Positions 33,135 to 42,381 are shown, counted from the first letter of the stretch. The stretch is DNA of 64,000 bases from an uncultured Opitutia bacterium (GCA_903896015.1 CAITWF010000111.1:1-64000); one strand, 5' to 3'. Numbers and translations are program-made. Notes: generated from the sequence alone by a model not told the origin.

Positions 33135-34445
33135 TTAAAGGCTAAGGTTGTTTGCGCGCGTGTGCAGGGTGTGGACGACGGAGATGTTGCGCATCGCGAA
33201 CGCGCCCTCGCAGTAGGCCAGGTAGTAGCTCCATTTGCGGATGAAGCGATCGTCGAAGCCGAGGGCGCGGATCTGGTCGAGGCGCGCGAGGAAGTTGTCG
33301 TGCCAGATGCGCAGCGTGCGGGCGTAGTCGGGGCCGAAGTCATCGACTCGGTGGAGCACGAAGCCGCCGGCGCGCGCGAGTTGATCGTTCACGCGATTCA
33401 GTGAGAGCAGGAGCGAGCCGGGGAAGATATGTTTCTGAATGAAATCGACGCCGCGGCGGAACTCCTCGTAGCGCGCATCGGGGCACGTGATGAACTGGAG
33501 CGCGAGCAGGCCGTCGCGTTTTAATAGGCGATCGAGCACGGTGCAAAACTCCGGGAGGTATTTGTGCCCGAGCGCCTCCATCATTTCGATCGAGACGATT
33601 TTGTCGAAGGAGCCGCGGAGGTCGCGATAGTCGCGGAGTTCGACGCTGACGCGGTCGGCAAGGCCTGCGGCGGCGATGCGCTGCGCGGCAAGATCGAACT
33701 GTTGCTGGGAGATCGTGACGGTCGTCACGCGGCAGCCGTAGGTGCGCGCGGCGTGGAGCGACCAGCCGCCCCAGCCGGTGCCGATCTCAAGCACGTGATC
33801 GTTGACGGTGAGGCGGAGGGCGCGGCACAGCGCGTCGTTCTTCTCGCGTTGGGCCTCTTCGAGCGAAAGCGCCGGCGCGTGCGCTGGCCAGCGCGCGGCG
33901 GAATACATCAGCGACGGATCGAGGAAGAGCGCAAAGAAATCGTTCGAGAGATCGTAGTGCGCGGCGATGTTGCGGCGCGCGGTCTCGCGGGAGTTCGGGC
34001 GCAGCACGTGGCCGAGGCGATTGGTGAAGCGCAGGAGATTGAGCGCGAAGGACTGGGCGCGTTTTTTGGCGGAGCCGGACAGCGTGGGGGCATCGTCGAC
34101 GTTGAGCAGAAACCACGAAATGACGGCGGTGAGGTTGGGCGTGTCCCAATCGCCGTCGATGAACGACTCAGCGAAACCGATGTCGCCGCCGAGCGTGCAC
34201 TTTTTGAAAAACACCTCGCGCCGGACGTGGATGTGCGCGGAGGCCGGAATCGCGAGCGGCAGCGGGCGCGTGAGCGCGTCGGCCTGCGAGCCGAGTTCGT
34301 GGACGGTGCCATCGGGCAGCTCCATGCGCAGGTGGCCGCGCTGCATACCGGCGAAGGCGTTGAGCACGGCGCCGCGGAAGAGCGAGGGCGCGCGCGATTC
34401 ACCGAACGTGTCGGCGGTTGAAGCGTTGGCGGGATCGGAACTCAT
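33135..34445 (-). CDS. cfa: Cyclopropane-fatty-acyl-phospholipid synthase-family methyltransferase
   Basis: The 436-residue protein transfers a methylene or methyl group from SAM to unsaturated acyl chains at the inner membrane. It has an N-terminal lipid-binding region, the SAM site VLEIGTGWGGWSLHAARTYG, the SIEMMEALGHKYLPEF active-site block, and the FIQKHIFPGS motif typical of Cfa. The ATG at 34445 is chosen because it overlaps the DUF1365 stop (ATGA). The product could be a cyclopropane, methyl-branched or methylene acid. Confidence 0.9.
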   Translation of the reverse strand: MSSDPANASTADTFGESRAPSLFRGAVLNAFAGMQRGHLRMELPDGTVHELGSQADALTRPLPLAIPASAHIHVRREVFFKKCTLGGDIGFAESFIDGDWDTPNLTAVISWFLLNVDDAPTLSGSAKKRAQSFALNLLRFTNRLGHVLRPNSRETARRNIAAHYDLSNDFFALFLDPSLMYSAARWPAHAPALSLEEAQREKNDALCRALRLTVNDHVLEIGTGWGGWSLHAARTYGCRVTTVTISQQQFDLAAQRIAAAGLADRVSVELRDYRDLRGSFDKIVSIEMMEALGHKYLPEFCTVLDRLLKRDGLLALQFITCPDARYEEFRRGVDFIQKHIFPGSLLLSLNRVNDQLARAGGFVLHRVDDFGPDYARTLRIWHDNFLARLDQIRALGFDDRFIRKWSYYLAYCEGAFAMRNISVVHTLHTRANNLSL

Positions 34446-35305
34446 GCGGCGTCGGAGGGCTGGGCGTGGGCGACAGAAATATGCGGGCGGTAGAGATCGC
34501 GCTGATCGGAGGGGCGCGCGGCCTTGGCGAACCACGGCACGCGCTTCAGCCAGAGCCGGAACGCATGCCAGTGAATCAACGCAATGACGCGCACGGTGAT
34601 GAGCGGATATTTCAGCGAAAACCACGCCAACCGCGCCCCCGTCAGCTCGCGGCGGTCGCCGGTGAGCGCGCTCGTGAGCGTGCGCTCCGTGCCGACGTAG
34701 TCGTCGATCTGGACCGAGAGGCGGTCGCCGGGTGTGCGCAGGGTGAAGTCGAACGCCACGTCGACGTCCGAGTAGGGCGAGACGTAGAAATGCTTCGGCA
34801 CGCGCACGCGAAATTCGCCGTTCTGCGCGGCCTGGGCGTCGGGCCCGAGGAAATAGGGTTTCATTTCCTTGAACGTGTTCGTCACCTCGGCGATCGCGGC
34901 GAGTGGCGCGCCGGCGCGATCGTAGCAGAAATAGAACGAGACCGGGTTGAACAGGTAGCCGGCGACGCGTGGCAATGTCACAAGCACGACGCGCCCGCCG
35001 TCCAGGGTGACGCCGTGCGCAGCGAGATAGGCGGTCACGCGCTGCCTGAGGCCGCCCGAGGGTTCGCGCGCGCCACGCGGCGGTTCCGCGGTGCGGTTGT
35101 GCAGGGTTTCATCCGTGGGGAGAAAATCCCCCTCGCGAAAACTGTAGAGATTGCGGCGGCCGACGGAAAACAAGGGCATACCCCGGTCGAGCGTCGCGAG
35201 TTCATCGAGATCGAGCGCGAAGAGGAAGATCCGGTAAAGAAAGCGGTGCGGGCGCGGTGAAAATCGCGCGTGCATGACGTGGCACTCGTAAAGGCAGGAA
35301 TTCAT
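34442..35305 (-). CDS. DUF1365 family protein
   Basis: The 287-residue protein shows the DUF1365 start (YECHVMHARFSPRPHRFLYR) and the central LPRVAGYLFNPVSFYFCYDR. DUF1365 genes often neighbour CFA-like methyltransferases and FAD oxidoreductases in lipid-modification loci. Its reaction is unproven. It overlaps the CFA-like gene by four bases and starts 27 bp after the GT2 stop. Confidence 0.88.
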   Translation of the reverse strand: MNSCLYECHVMHARFSPRPHRFLYRIFLFALDLDELATLDRGMPLFSVGRRNLYSFREGDFLPTDETLHNRTAEPPRGAREPSGGLRQRVTAYLAAHGVTLDGGRVVLVTLPRVAGYLFNPVSFYFCYDRAGAPLAAIAEVTNTFKEMKPYFLGPDAQAAQNGEFRVRVPKHFYVSPYSDVDVAFDFTLRTPGDRLSVQIDDYVGTERTLTSALTGDRRELTGARLAWFSLKYPLITVRVIALIHWHAFRLWLKRVPWFAKAARPSDQRDLYRPHISVAHAQPSDAA

Positions 35306-35332
35306 CTGGAACCGAAAGCTGGTTCGGCGGTG

Positions 35333-36052
35333 TTACGTCCGGGGCGCCGGATTGGATGCGCGCACGCGCAGTCTCCACCAGAGGCCGAGGAGATCGACGA
35401 AGGGGCGGATGGCCATGACGCGCAGGCCGTATTTGGACTCGCCGGCCCGCCGCGCGCGGTGCGCGACCGGCACCTCGCGCACAGTAAACCCGGCGGCGAC
35501 GGCAAACGCCGGCAGGAAGGAATACATCGTGCGGATCGGCAGGAAAGACGCGGCGACCTCGCGGCGGAAGATTTTCAACGAGCAACCGGTATCACTGACG
35601 CCGTCGCGCAGCAAGGCGCGGCGGACGGTATTGGCGAGGCGCGACATCGTGCGCCGGAGCGTCGAGTCGTGCCGCGCGACCCGCGCTCCGGTGATCATGT
35701 CGGCGGTGGCGCGGAGCGCCCAGATCTTGGCGAGTTCACCGGGCGGGTTTTGGCCGTCGCCGTCGAGCATCGCCAGTCGTTCCCCGCGCGCCACCGCGAA
35801 GCCGCGACGGAGCGCGGCGGCTTGACCGTAGTTCGTTGGAAGTCTTTCGACGCGCAGGCCGGGCCAGTCGCGCGCGAGGGCGGCGAGGTTGGCGGCGGTG
35901 GCGTCGCGGCTGCCGTCGTCGATCGCGATCACTTCGGCAGCGATGCCGAGCGCATCGAGGGTCGCGCGCAGCTCGGCGAGCAGCGGGGCGATATTCTCGG
36001 CCTCGTTGTAGAACGGTATGACGACGGAGAGTTCGATCGCGGTTTCGCTCAT
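35333..36052 (-). CDS. GT2-family glycosyltransferase (polyprenyl-phosphate sugar transferase-like)
   Basis: The 239-residue protein has the GT-A start LSVVIPFYNEAENI, IDDGSRDAT, and the DGDGQNPP metal-binding motif near residue 100. It looks like a DPM1/DpgS-type enzyme that charges a polyprenyl phosphate for use by membrane GT-C enzymes. It lacks a C-terminal membrane anchor. Its start overlaps the upstream GT-C-like stop (ATGA), which links the two functionally. Confidence 0.87.
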   Translation of the reverse strand: MSETAIELSVVIPFYNEAENIAPLLAELRATLDALGIAAEVIAIDDGSRDATAANLAALARDWPGLRVERLPTNYGQAAALRRGFAVARGERLAMLDGDGQNPPGELAKIWALRATADMITGARVARHDSTLRRTMSRLANTVRRALLRDGVSDTGCSLKIFRREVAASFLPIRTMYSFLPAFAVAAGFTVREVPVAHRARRAGESKYGLRVMAIRPFVDLLGLWWRLRVRASNPAPRT

Positions 36053-37632
36053 GGTTGGGCGAGCGATTTCACGCTGGAAATCCAGGACTCGTTGGAGAGG
36101 CCGGCGGCGAGTTGGTCGGCGGCGGCCTGCAACGCGGCCCGCGGCACGCGGCGCGTGGTCATGCGGCCATGGTCGTCGACGTAGACCACGAAGGCCTCGG
36201 GCGCGGCGCGAAGTGTTTCGATCGGCCGGCGATCGGCGACCCACGTGTCTGTGTGGATGTAGTTCACGAAGCGCTCGACGAGATGGCCGGGCTGCGGCGC
36301 GTGGGCTAGAAACGGCGCACCATAGCACGGCGGGCTCGACCACGCCCATAGCCAGACCGGGCCGAACGTCTCCGGCACCGCCGTGAAAACATAGAGGTCA
36401 GGCGAGGCCGTCAGCTCGCGATCGATCGCGGCGAGGGCGGCCTGCGAAATCGCGGCGGCGCGCTGCCACGGGCGCACGGCGGCGACGTGCGCTGCGGCGA
36501 ACCAAGCCATCAGCGCGCCGGTGAGCACGGCGCGCCAAGGCAGTGCGGCGCAGACGAGGCCGACGGCGAGCGCAAAGCCAACACTTGGAAAATGAAGATG
36601 CCGCGGAGAAAAATACGTGACGCCAAGCAGGGGAAATACCGTCAGGAAAAACCAGGCCCCGCCAAAAAACAGCATCGTCGTAGCGCGCCGCGCGCCGCGC
36701 GCAATCGCCCACGCGAGTGCGCCCGCGACGAGCATGAGAGCGGCGAGCCAGAGCGCATGTAACGTGGCGATCGGCGGCGGCGTGACCCATTCCTGCCGGC
36801 CGCTGAACGGCAGCAACGGCACGAGCCAGCCCCAGTGCGCGGCCTGCCGCCGCCACGCGGGGTCGTCGGTCCAGAGGTTGTAGCCGATGCCGTCGTGGCC
36901 GAATGCCGCCCGCCGGCACAGCGCGTAGAGCGCGATGAGCGCGACCGCGCCGCCGAACACCGCGGCGCGGCGCAGCCATACTTTGCGCGACGCGCGCGGC
37001 TCAATCACCGCCCAGCTGAGCGCGAGCAGCAGCGGCACGAACAGGCAGAGTTCCTTGGAAAACAATCCGAGAAACAGCGCGGCGAGCGCAGCGATCAGGT
37101 GGTTGCGCCGGCCGCTTTCGCAAAAGAGTTCTGCGCCGAGCCAGAACAACAAGGCTGCCGCCGTTGCGATCAGATCGACGCGGCCGGTGATCCATACGAC
37201 CGCTTCGGCGTGCGCCGGATGCAGCGCGAAGACAAGACCGGCGGTGACGGCCGCGAAGGCCGAGCGCGCCGAATAGCGCCAGGCGAGCCGCATGATGAGC
37301 AGCACCGAGAACAGATGCAGGACGAGATTGGTGAGCCGGTAGCCGAGCGCGGCGCCGCCGAAAAGTTTGGCGTCGCCCATCAGCGACAGCGCCGCGAACG
37401 GCCGCAGTTCGCGCGTAGGCTGGCCCCACACGCCGCCCGACCACTCGTGCGTGAATAGCCTTGGCCACTCGCTCCACGGCAGGTCTCGGAAATGCGCGAG
37501 GTAAACGAAGTCGTCGGCGAGAAATCCACCCGTGAGCGACGGCAGAAACGCCGCCGCCGCGACCGCGAGCACGAGCGCGGTCAGCCAGCGGGGCAGCGCG
37601 GCGCTTGATGCGGTGGCGGGCGTGACGGACAT
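36049..37632 (-). CDS. GT-C-like polytopic membrane protein
   Basis: The 527-residue protein has about 11-12 hydrophobic segments. An early acidic loop motif, FLADDFVYLAHF near residue 33, is typical of GT-C glycosyltransferases that use polyprenyl-phosphate sugars. LVFALHPAHAEAVVWITGRV resembles TMTC-type O-glycosyltransferases. It has a soluble C-terminal tail. The GT2 gene overlaps its stop, consistent with a donor-synthesis and transfer pair. The acceptor is unknown. Confidence 0.75.
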   Translation of the reverse strand: MSVTPATASSAALPRWLTALVLAVAAAAFLPSLTGGFLADDFVYLAHFRDLPWSEWPRLFTHEWSGGVWGQPTRELRPFAALSLMGDAKLFGGAALGYRLTNLVLHLFSVLLIMRLAWRYSARSAFAAVTAGLVFALHPAHAEAVVWITGRVDLIATAAALLFWLGAELFCESGRRNHLIAALAALFLGLFSKELCLFVPLLLALSWAVIEPRASRKVWLRRAAVFGGAVALIALYALCRRAAFGHDGIGYNLWTDDPAWRRQAAHWGWLVPLLPFSGRQEWVTPPPIATLHALWLAALMLVAGALAWAIARGARRATTMLFFGGAWFFLTVFPLLGVTYFSPRHLHFPSVGFALAVGLVCAALPWRAVLTGALMAWFAAAHVAAVRPWQRAAAISQAALAAIDRELTASPDLYVFTAVPETFGPVWLWAWSSPPCYGAPFLAHAPQPGHLVERFVNYIHTDTWVADRRPIETLRAAPEAFVVYVDDHGRMTTRRVPRAALQAAADQLAAGLSNESWISSVKSLAQP

Positions 37633-37669
37633 TCACGAAAGGGACTCATGTTGCCGCGTGCGGCGCAAG

Positions 37670-38947
37670 TCACCAGAGCGCGACGCCGCGAGCGATGAAC
37701 GGCGCGAGCCCCGCGCACAGCACCGCCCACCACGCGATGAGCCGGCGCCGATCGATGGCCGTGAGTTCGAGGAAAAGCAGGAGCATCACGGCGCCGTCGA
37801 GAAAGTAGCGCGGTTCGACGAGGCTGTTCAGTGCGGGCAGGAACGCGCCAAACGCGAGCGCCAGCCAGAGCGTGCGGCGGTGCGGTTGGTGCGCCACGAC
37901 CAGCGCGAGTGCGGCGGCCATGGCGACGAGATTGAGCCCCGAAAGCGCGCGCAGCCACGGATGCGTGTCGAGGATGATGAGCGGCCAGTTGCGCAGCAGC
38001 GTGAACTTGCCGTCGTCCCAGAAAAATTCGCGGTTCCATGCGTGCGGGTTGCGAAACGTCAGCGCGAGCAACGCGGCGAATCCGAGCGCGGTGCCCGCCA
38101 GCCCAAGGGCAAGGGTGCGCGCGCCATTCACGTGGGAAAAAGCCCGCCACTCGTGCCACGTGCCGCGCGCATGAGTGAGCCACACGGGCAGCCCGAACCA
38201 CAGTGCGAGCAGGCCGGCGAAGTGGATGGAGGCGGGATTGGGGTGAAGTTCGTTGCCCGTCTGTGTTCCCGGCGTGAGCCGGCCGGCAAAGAGCACGGCG
38301 ATGACCGCGCTGCCGAGCAGGAGCGTGAGCCAGCGGATGCGCGAGAGGGTTTCGCGCCACGATCCAATGCGTGGGAAAATTTCCAGTGAGATGAGGAACG
38401 CGGCCCATGCCAGCGTGGTCTGGCGGATGAGCGCGGCGGCGGTGAGCGCGAGCGCGGCGAGGAAGTAGCGTCGGGAGAAGTGCGCGGCGAACGCGAGCAA
38501 CACGCAGGCGATCGCGGGCACGTCGGTGTAGGCCAGCGCGGTGAACGGTTGAAAGAGGGGCAGCAGCGCGAACGTGAGTGTGGCCGCGCCGGCGCCTTCT
38601 CCCCCCGTTTGGTCGGTAGAGCGGGTACGAAAGTTTTTCCATGCGCTGAAAAATGCGCCGAGGGCGAGCCAGGCGGTCGCGGTCGTCACCAACCGCGCGA
38701 GGGTCAGGAGCGAGCACGGTGGGTGAAGTTTCCAGAGCGCGACGACCACGAAGTGGTAGCCGGGCAGCATCGTCATCTGCTCGGGCCAGCCGGGCTTGCC
38801 TTCGAGAAAATGATAGATGTTTCCGAGGTGGCCGGATTCGTCGACGAGGTAGTCTGGCCGAAAGTGATTGAAAGCTAGGAACCACGCGAGCGGCAGCGCG
38901 AATGCGGCGGCGAGGCACGCGCGATCGGCTCGGGAGGTGGCGGACAT
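37670..38947 (-). CDS. GT-C-like polytopic membrane protein (ALG10-like)
   Basis: The 425-residue protein has about ten hydrophobic segments. The first loop carries YLVDESGHLGNIYHF with the D/E pair of GT-C enzymes, and the sequence resembles DIE2/ALG10-type glucosyltransferases (MTMLPGYHFVVVALWKL, ALIRQTTLAWAAFL). The ATG at 38947 is chosen over one six codons upstream. It sits directly upstream of the second GT-C-like gene. Confidence 0.75.
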   Translation of the reverse strand: MSATSRADRACLAAAFALPLAWFLAFNHFRPDYLVDESGHLGNIYHFLEGKPGWPEQMTMLPGYHFVVVALWKLHPPCSLLTLARLVTTATAWLALGAFFSAWKNFRTRSTDQTGGEGAGAATLTFALLPLFQPFTALAYTDVPAIACVLLAFAAHFSRRYFLAALALTAAALIRQTTLAWAAFLISLEIFPRIGSWRETLSRIRWLTLLLGSAVIAVLFAGRLTPGTQTGNELHPNPASIHFAGLLALWFGLPVWLTHARGTWHEWRAFSHVNGARTLALGLAGTALGFAALLALTFRNPHAWNREFFWDDGKFTLLRNWPLIILDTHPWLRALSGLNLVAMAAALALVVAHQPHRRTLWLALAFGAFLPALNSLVEPRYFLDGAVMLLLFLELTAIDRRRLIAWWAVLCAGLAPFIARGVALW

Positions 38948-39001
38948 GAGCCGAGGCTCACGCAAGCGCGCGGTGGCGCAAAGCAGAAACGCGGTGGCGC
39001 G

Positions 39002-40288
39002 TCACGCGGGCCACGGATCGCGCCCGAGCAGATGGGTCGCGAGCCGGTGCGCGCTGAGGAGCCCGTCTTCGTGGAAGCCAAAGCGCTGCCACGCGCCCGC
39101 GAAATAGGTTTCGGTAGTGCCACGTGCGGCGGCATTGAGGGCCGGAATTTCTTCCTGTGCGCGCACGGCGCCGAGACTGAACAGGGGGTGCTCGTAGTTG
39201 ATGCGGCGGAGAACCTTTTCCGGCGCGATCGATTCGGGGCGGTTGATCGTGACGAAATAATTTTCGCGGTCGCTGACGCCTTGGAGCGAATTCATCCAGT
39301 AGTGCGTGGCGGCGGAGACGCGGCCGTCCGCGCCGCGGTTGATTTCGTAGTTCCAGCTCGACCAGGCGAGGCGCGTGCGCGGCATGACGGCGGTGTCGGT
39401 GTGGAGCGTGGCGACGTTGGGCTGGTATTTGAATTCGGCGAGGAGCCGCGACTCGGCGGCGGTGGGATTCACGAGGAGTCGCAGCGCCTGATCGCCGTGG
39501 CACGCGAGGATGACGTGATCGAAATTTTGAGCCTCGCCGGCGGAGGTCATGATCGTGACGCCGCGCGGGGTGCGGATGACGCGCGACGCGGCGATGCGCA
39601 AGTTGATCCGATCGCGGAAGGGCGTGGTGATTTTTTCGACGTAGGTTTTCGCCCCGCCATCGACGGTCCACCATTGGTGCTGGGTGTGCAGGCCGAGAAA
39701 ACCGTGGTTGTGAAAAAAGCGGAGCAGCGAGCTTGCGGGAAACTCCAGCATGAGCTCAGGCGGCGTGCTCCACACCGCGGAACTCATTGGGACCAGATAG
39801 AGTTTGAAGAAATCCTCCCCATAGCCGCGGCGCTTGACGTAGTCGCCGAGGGTTTCGTTTTGCGCGGCGGGGTCGGCGAGGGCGGCGACGGCTTCGGCGT
39901 TGAAGCGGTTGATCGCGGCGAGCATCCGGTAGAAGCGGGGGCGGAAAAGATTTTTGCGCTGGGCGAAGAGGTGGTTAAGCGACGAGCCGGCGAACTCGAG
40001 GCCGCTGTCGGCGTGGCGTACGCTGAACGACATCGCGGTCTTCTTGGTGGGAACCTGCAACTCGGCGAGGAGGCGCGTGAGGAGCGGGTAGGTGGCGTAG
40101 TTGAACACCATGAAGCCTGTGTCGATCGGCACGGCGCGGCCGGTGCCGGGCTCTTTGGCGGTGACGGTGTGGGTGTGGCCGCCCGCGTAATCGTTCTGCT
40201 CGAAGAGCGTTAGATCGAAATCACGCTGGAGAAAGTGGGCGCAGCCGAGACCGGCGATGCCGGTTCCGATGATGGCAAGTCGAGGCAT
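39002..40288 (-). CDS. FAD-dependent amine-oxidase-like oxidoreductase
   Basis: The 428-residue protein has an N-terminal dinucleotide motif (AIIGTGIAGLGCAHFL) followed by DYAGGHTHTV, and a C-terminal FAD region ending near YFAGAWQRFGFHEDG. Proteins of this class commonly accompany DUF1365 and CFA-like methyltransferases and probably oxidise or reduce an acyl chain. It has no signal peptide. It lies 61 bp downstream of the desaturase. Confidence 0.88.
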   Translation of the reverse strand: MPRLAIIGTGIAGLGCAHFLQRDFDLTLFEQNDYAGGHTHTVTAKEPGTGRAVPIDTGFMVFNYATYPLLTRLLAELQVPTKKTAMSFSVRHADSGLEFAGSSLNHLFAQRKNLFRPRFYRMLAAINRFNAEAVAALADPAAQNETLGDYVKRRGYGEDFFKLYLVPMSSAVWSTPPELMLEFPASSLLRFFHNHGFLGLHTQHQWWTVDGGAKTYVEKITTPFRDRINLRIAASRVIRTPRGVTIMTSAGEAQNFDHVILACHGDQALRLLVNPTAAESRLLAEFKYQPNVATLHTDTAVMPRTRLAWSSWNYEINRGADGRVSAATHYWMNSLQGVSDRENYFVTINRPESIAPEKVLRRINYEHPLFSLGAVRAQEEIPALNAAARGTTETYFAGAWQRFGFHEDGLLSAHRLATHLLGRDPWPA

Positions 40289-40349
40289 GGACGTTGACGA
40301 ATGAGTGCCCTGCTACGCGTGACTCGCGCGGACGGACTCGATCATCAGA

Positions 40350-41549
40350 TCAACTCTGCGCGGCGGGCGGAGGAGTTTTTTTCGCGAGGTTGTGCGTTTC
40401 TTCCGTGACGTCGCGGTGGATCGCGGGGCCCTCGGCTTTTTTCGGGGCGGCGGCCTGCGAGGCGGTCGCCGTGGCGACCGCAATCGCGGCAGCGGCTGGC
40501 ACCACTTTTTTCAGATTGCTGAGGGAATAGTCGGGATGATGGCTCGCGGCGTGTTGCGCGGCGGCGATGGTATGCAGGTGGTCGGCGCGAGCGGCCTCAT
40601 CGAGGATCGATTGGGGGACGGGCTTGAGGCCCCAGATGAAGCCGGTCCATGAGAGCGCTTTCAACCCGTAGTAGGTGATGTCGATTTCCCACCAGTAAAA
40701 GCCCTGACGCGTGCACGCTTGGTAGCGGTGGTGGTTGTTGTGCCAGCCTTCGCCGAGGGTGATGAGGGCGAGGACCAGGCTGTTGCGCGAATCGTCGGTG
40801 GTATCGAAGCGACGTTTGCCCCAGAGGTGGGTGAAGGAGTTGATGCACGCGGTGCCGTGGAAGAGGACGGTCGTGCTCACGAAGAAGCCCCAGACGAGCA
40901 TCTGGGCGCCGGTGGTGTGCAAGCCGGGGGCTACGTGCGCGAGCAGCCCGCCGGTCGTGAAGAGCGCAACCGCGAGGAGGATCGGCACGATGAGATCGAA
41001 GCGGTTAAGGAAGACGAGTTCGGGGTATTTCGCGAGGTCGCGGATTTTTGTGTAGTCGGTGGGAAAGTTGCGGCGGCTGGTGATCCAGCCGATGTGCGAC
41101 CACCAGAAGCCATGGACGTGGGGCGAGTGGGCGTCCTCGGGCTCGTCGCTATGCTGGTGGTGGTGGCGGTGGTGGTAGGCCCACCAGAGTGAGCCACGTT
41201 GCACGGCGGTGCCGGCGAAAACCGCGAGCAGAAACTGGCCGAAGCGCGAGGTGCTGTAGCTCTTGTGGGAAAAATAGCGGTGATGGATGCCCGTGACTGC
41301 GAACATCCGCACGAAGTAGAGCGCCACGGTAGTCCAGACGGCGATTGGGCTCCATCCGACCCAAATCACGCCCAGGCAGCCTCCGTGGAGAATGATGAAG
41401 GGGATGCAGCGCAACCAGTCGACCCTGTCCTTCTCAGCCCACAGCGCGTCACGCCCTTCCGGGATGTAATCAGCGTCGAACCACTGGATGAGGCGGGCGA
41501 ACGCGCGGCGAACGATGGACGGGTGGGAGGCGGCGAAGGGAGCTGACAT
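40350..41549 (-). CDS. Membrane fatty-acid (acyl-CoA/acyl-lipid) desaturase
   Basis: The 399-residue protein is a stearoyl-CoA-desaturase-type di-iron enzyme with the three histidine boxes HRYFSH, HHRHHH (in WWAYHHRHHHQHSD) and HNNHH (in GEGWHNNHHRYQ). Four membrane segments flank them. The last 90 residues are an Ala/Lys-rich extension. The ATG at 41549 is used. It is the first gene of the minus-strand cluster and would supply unsaturated chains to the methyltransferases. Confidence 0.92.
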   Translation of the reverse strand: MSAPFAASHPSIVRRAFARLIQWFDADYIPEGRDALWAEKDRVDWLRCIPFIILHGGCLGVIWVGWSPIAVWTTVALYFVRMFAVTGIHHRYFSHKSYSTSRFGQFLLAVFAGTAVQRGSLWWAYHHRHHHQHSDEPEDAHSPHVHGFWWSHIGWITSRRNFPTDYTKIRDLAKYPELVFLNRFDLIVPILLAVALFTTGGLLAHVAPGLHTTGAQMLVWGFFVSTTVLFHGTACINSFTHLWGKRRFDTTDDSRNSLVLALITLGEGWHNNHHRYQACTRQGFYWWEIDITYYGLKALSWTGFIWGLKPVPQSILDEAARADHLHTIAAAQHAASHHPDYSLSNLKKVVPAAAAIAVATATASQAAAPKKAEGPAIHRDVTEETHNLAKKTPPPAAQS

Positions 41550-41969
41550 GCGATTCAAAAATACCAGCAAAGTGCGGGGGTGGGTCGGTGCAAGGAGGGA
41601 TTCGGAAAAGATTACCCCCAGTTTAGGGGAAAGTTACGATTCGGGTGATGACTGGGATGCCGTTTGACAATCAGGCATAACACCTGCTCTTGGGCGCATG
41701 CTTTCGAAGGACTCCCCAAAAGTTCTTTGATTTTCGCGTGCGCGAGCGAGTCGCGTCACGCGCTGCTTCCATCGGTCAGGCGTGTCGAGTCGCGTCGTGG
41801 CCACGGGTTATCCCAAGACTAAAGCTTTGGCTGCGCGGCGTTTTAACGCGTCGCGCGGTCGAAACCGCCGGAACTCGGTGCGCGCCCACAGCGCGTTTCG
41901 AGCGATGGCGTTCAACCCGATAGTGATAACAGAAAACAAACTCTCCGCCTTACCGCGGAGTTTAATACC
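41550..41969. other. 420-bp divergent spacer between desaturase and TonB-C genes
   Basis: No coding frame here is convincing. The region holds a small CCCC/GGGG hairpin near 41615-41632 and TTGACA at about 41664 without a good -10. The hairpin over the Shine-Dalgarno of the next gene is listed separately. Promoters for the desaturase cluster must lie here, but none can be assigned with confidence. Confidence 0.5.
41938..41963 (+). promoter_or_regulatory. Hairpin that covers the Shine-Dalgarno of the TonB-C gene
   Basis: AAACT (41938-41942) can pair with AGTTT (41959-41963) and CCGC (41945-41948) with GCGG (41955-41958), with a two-base CT bulge. The GGAG Shine-Dalgarno (41957-41960) lies in the stem, nine bases before the ATG. 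Opening of this hairpin would control translation. Confidence 0.5.
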
Positions 41970-42362
41970 ATGAAAGCAGTCAGCAAACTCGCAGTCCTGA
42001 TCAGTATGGGTGCGTTCGTCTCCGCCGCTTATGCGACGACCGACGAGCAAGCCTATCTCGAATCGTGCCGCAAGGCTCCCGGTGTGCCGGTGCCCGTCAC
42101 GGTGGTTACTCCCACCGTCGGGCCCGAATACAACGGCGCCACGGTCGAACTCGAGTTCATCGTGGACGCGGCAGGCAAGCCGGCCGGTTTCAGCGTGAAG
42201 TCCACTTCGGACGCCACACTGGCAACCGCCGTTCTTGACGCCGTGAAACAGTGGCGGTTCACACCCGCGCAGAAAGACGGTCACCCGGTCGCGACGAAAG
42301 TCGCACTCCCGGTGAAGATCGTTGATCCCGCACGGGTGAGCTCCCCGCTCGCCATGAACTAA
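41970..42362 (+). CDS. Small exported TonB C-terminal-domain protein
   Basis: The 130-residue protein has a Sec signal (ending near AYATT) and one TonB C-terminal-like domain: VELEFIVDAAGKPAGFSVKS, then LDAVKQWRFTPAQKDG. It has no N-terminal membrane anchor or proline-rich spanner, so it is not a normal TonB. It may be a free periplasmic domain of unknown role. A clear Shine-Dalgarno precedes the start, and an intrinsic terminator follows. Confidence 0.82.
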   Translation: MKAVSKLAVLISMGAFVSAAYATTDEQAYLESCRKAPGVPVPVTVVTPTVGPEYNGATVELEFIVDAAGKPAGFSVKSTSDATLATAVLDAVKQWRFTPAQKDGHPVATKVALPVKIVDPARVSSPLAMN

Positions 42363-42381
42363 ACCATAATCAGTAAATCAC

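Noticed and set aside
34141-34160. TGTCCCAATCG inside the CFA-like gene
   Set aside because: It matches the first half of the shared promoter motif, but no CGCTATTA follows at the right distance and it lies within coding sequence.
41664-41700. TTGACA near 41664 as a promoter
   Set aside because: No acceptable -10 sits 16-18 bases downstream on the plus strand.
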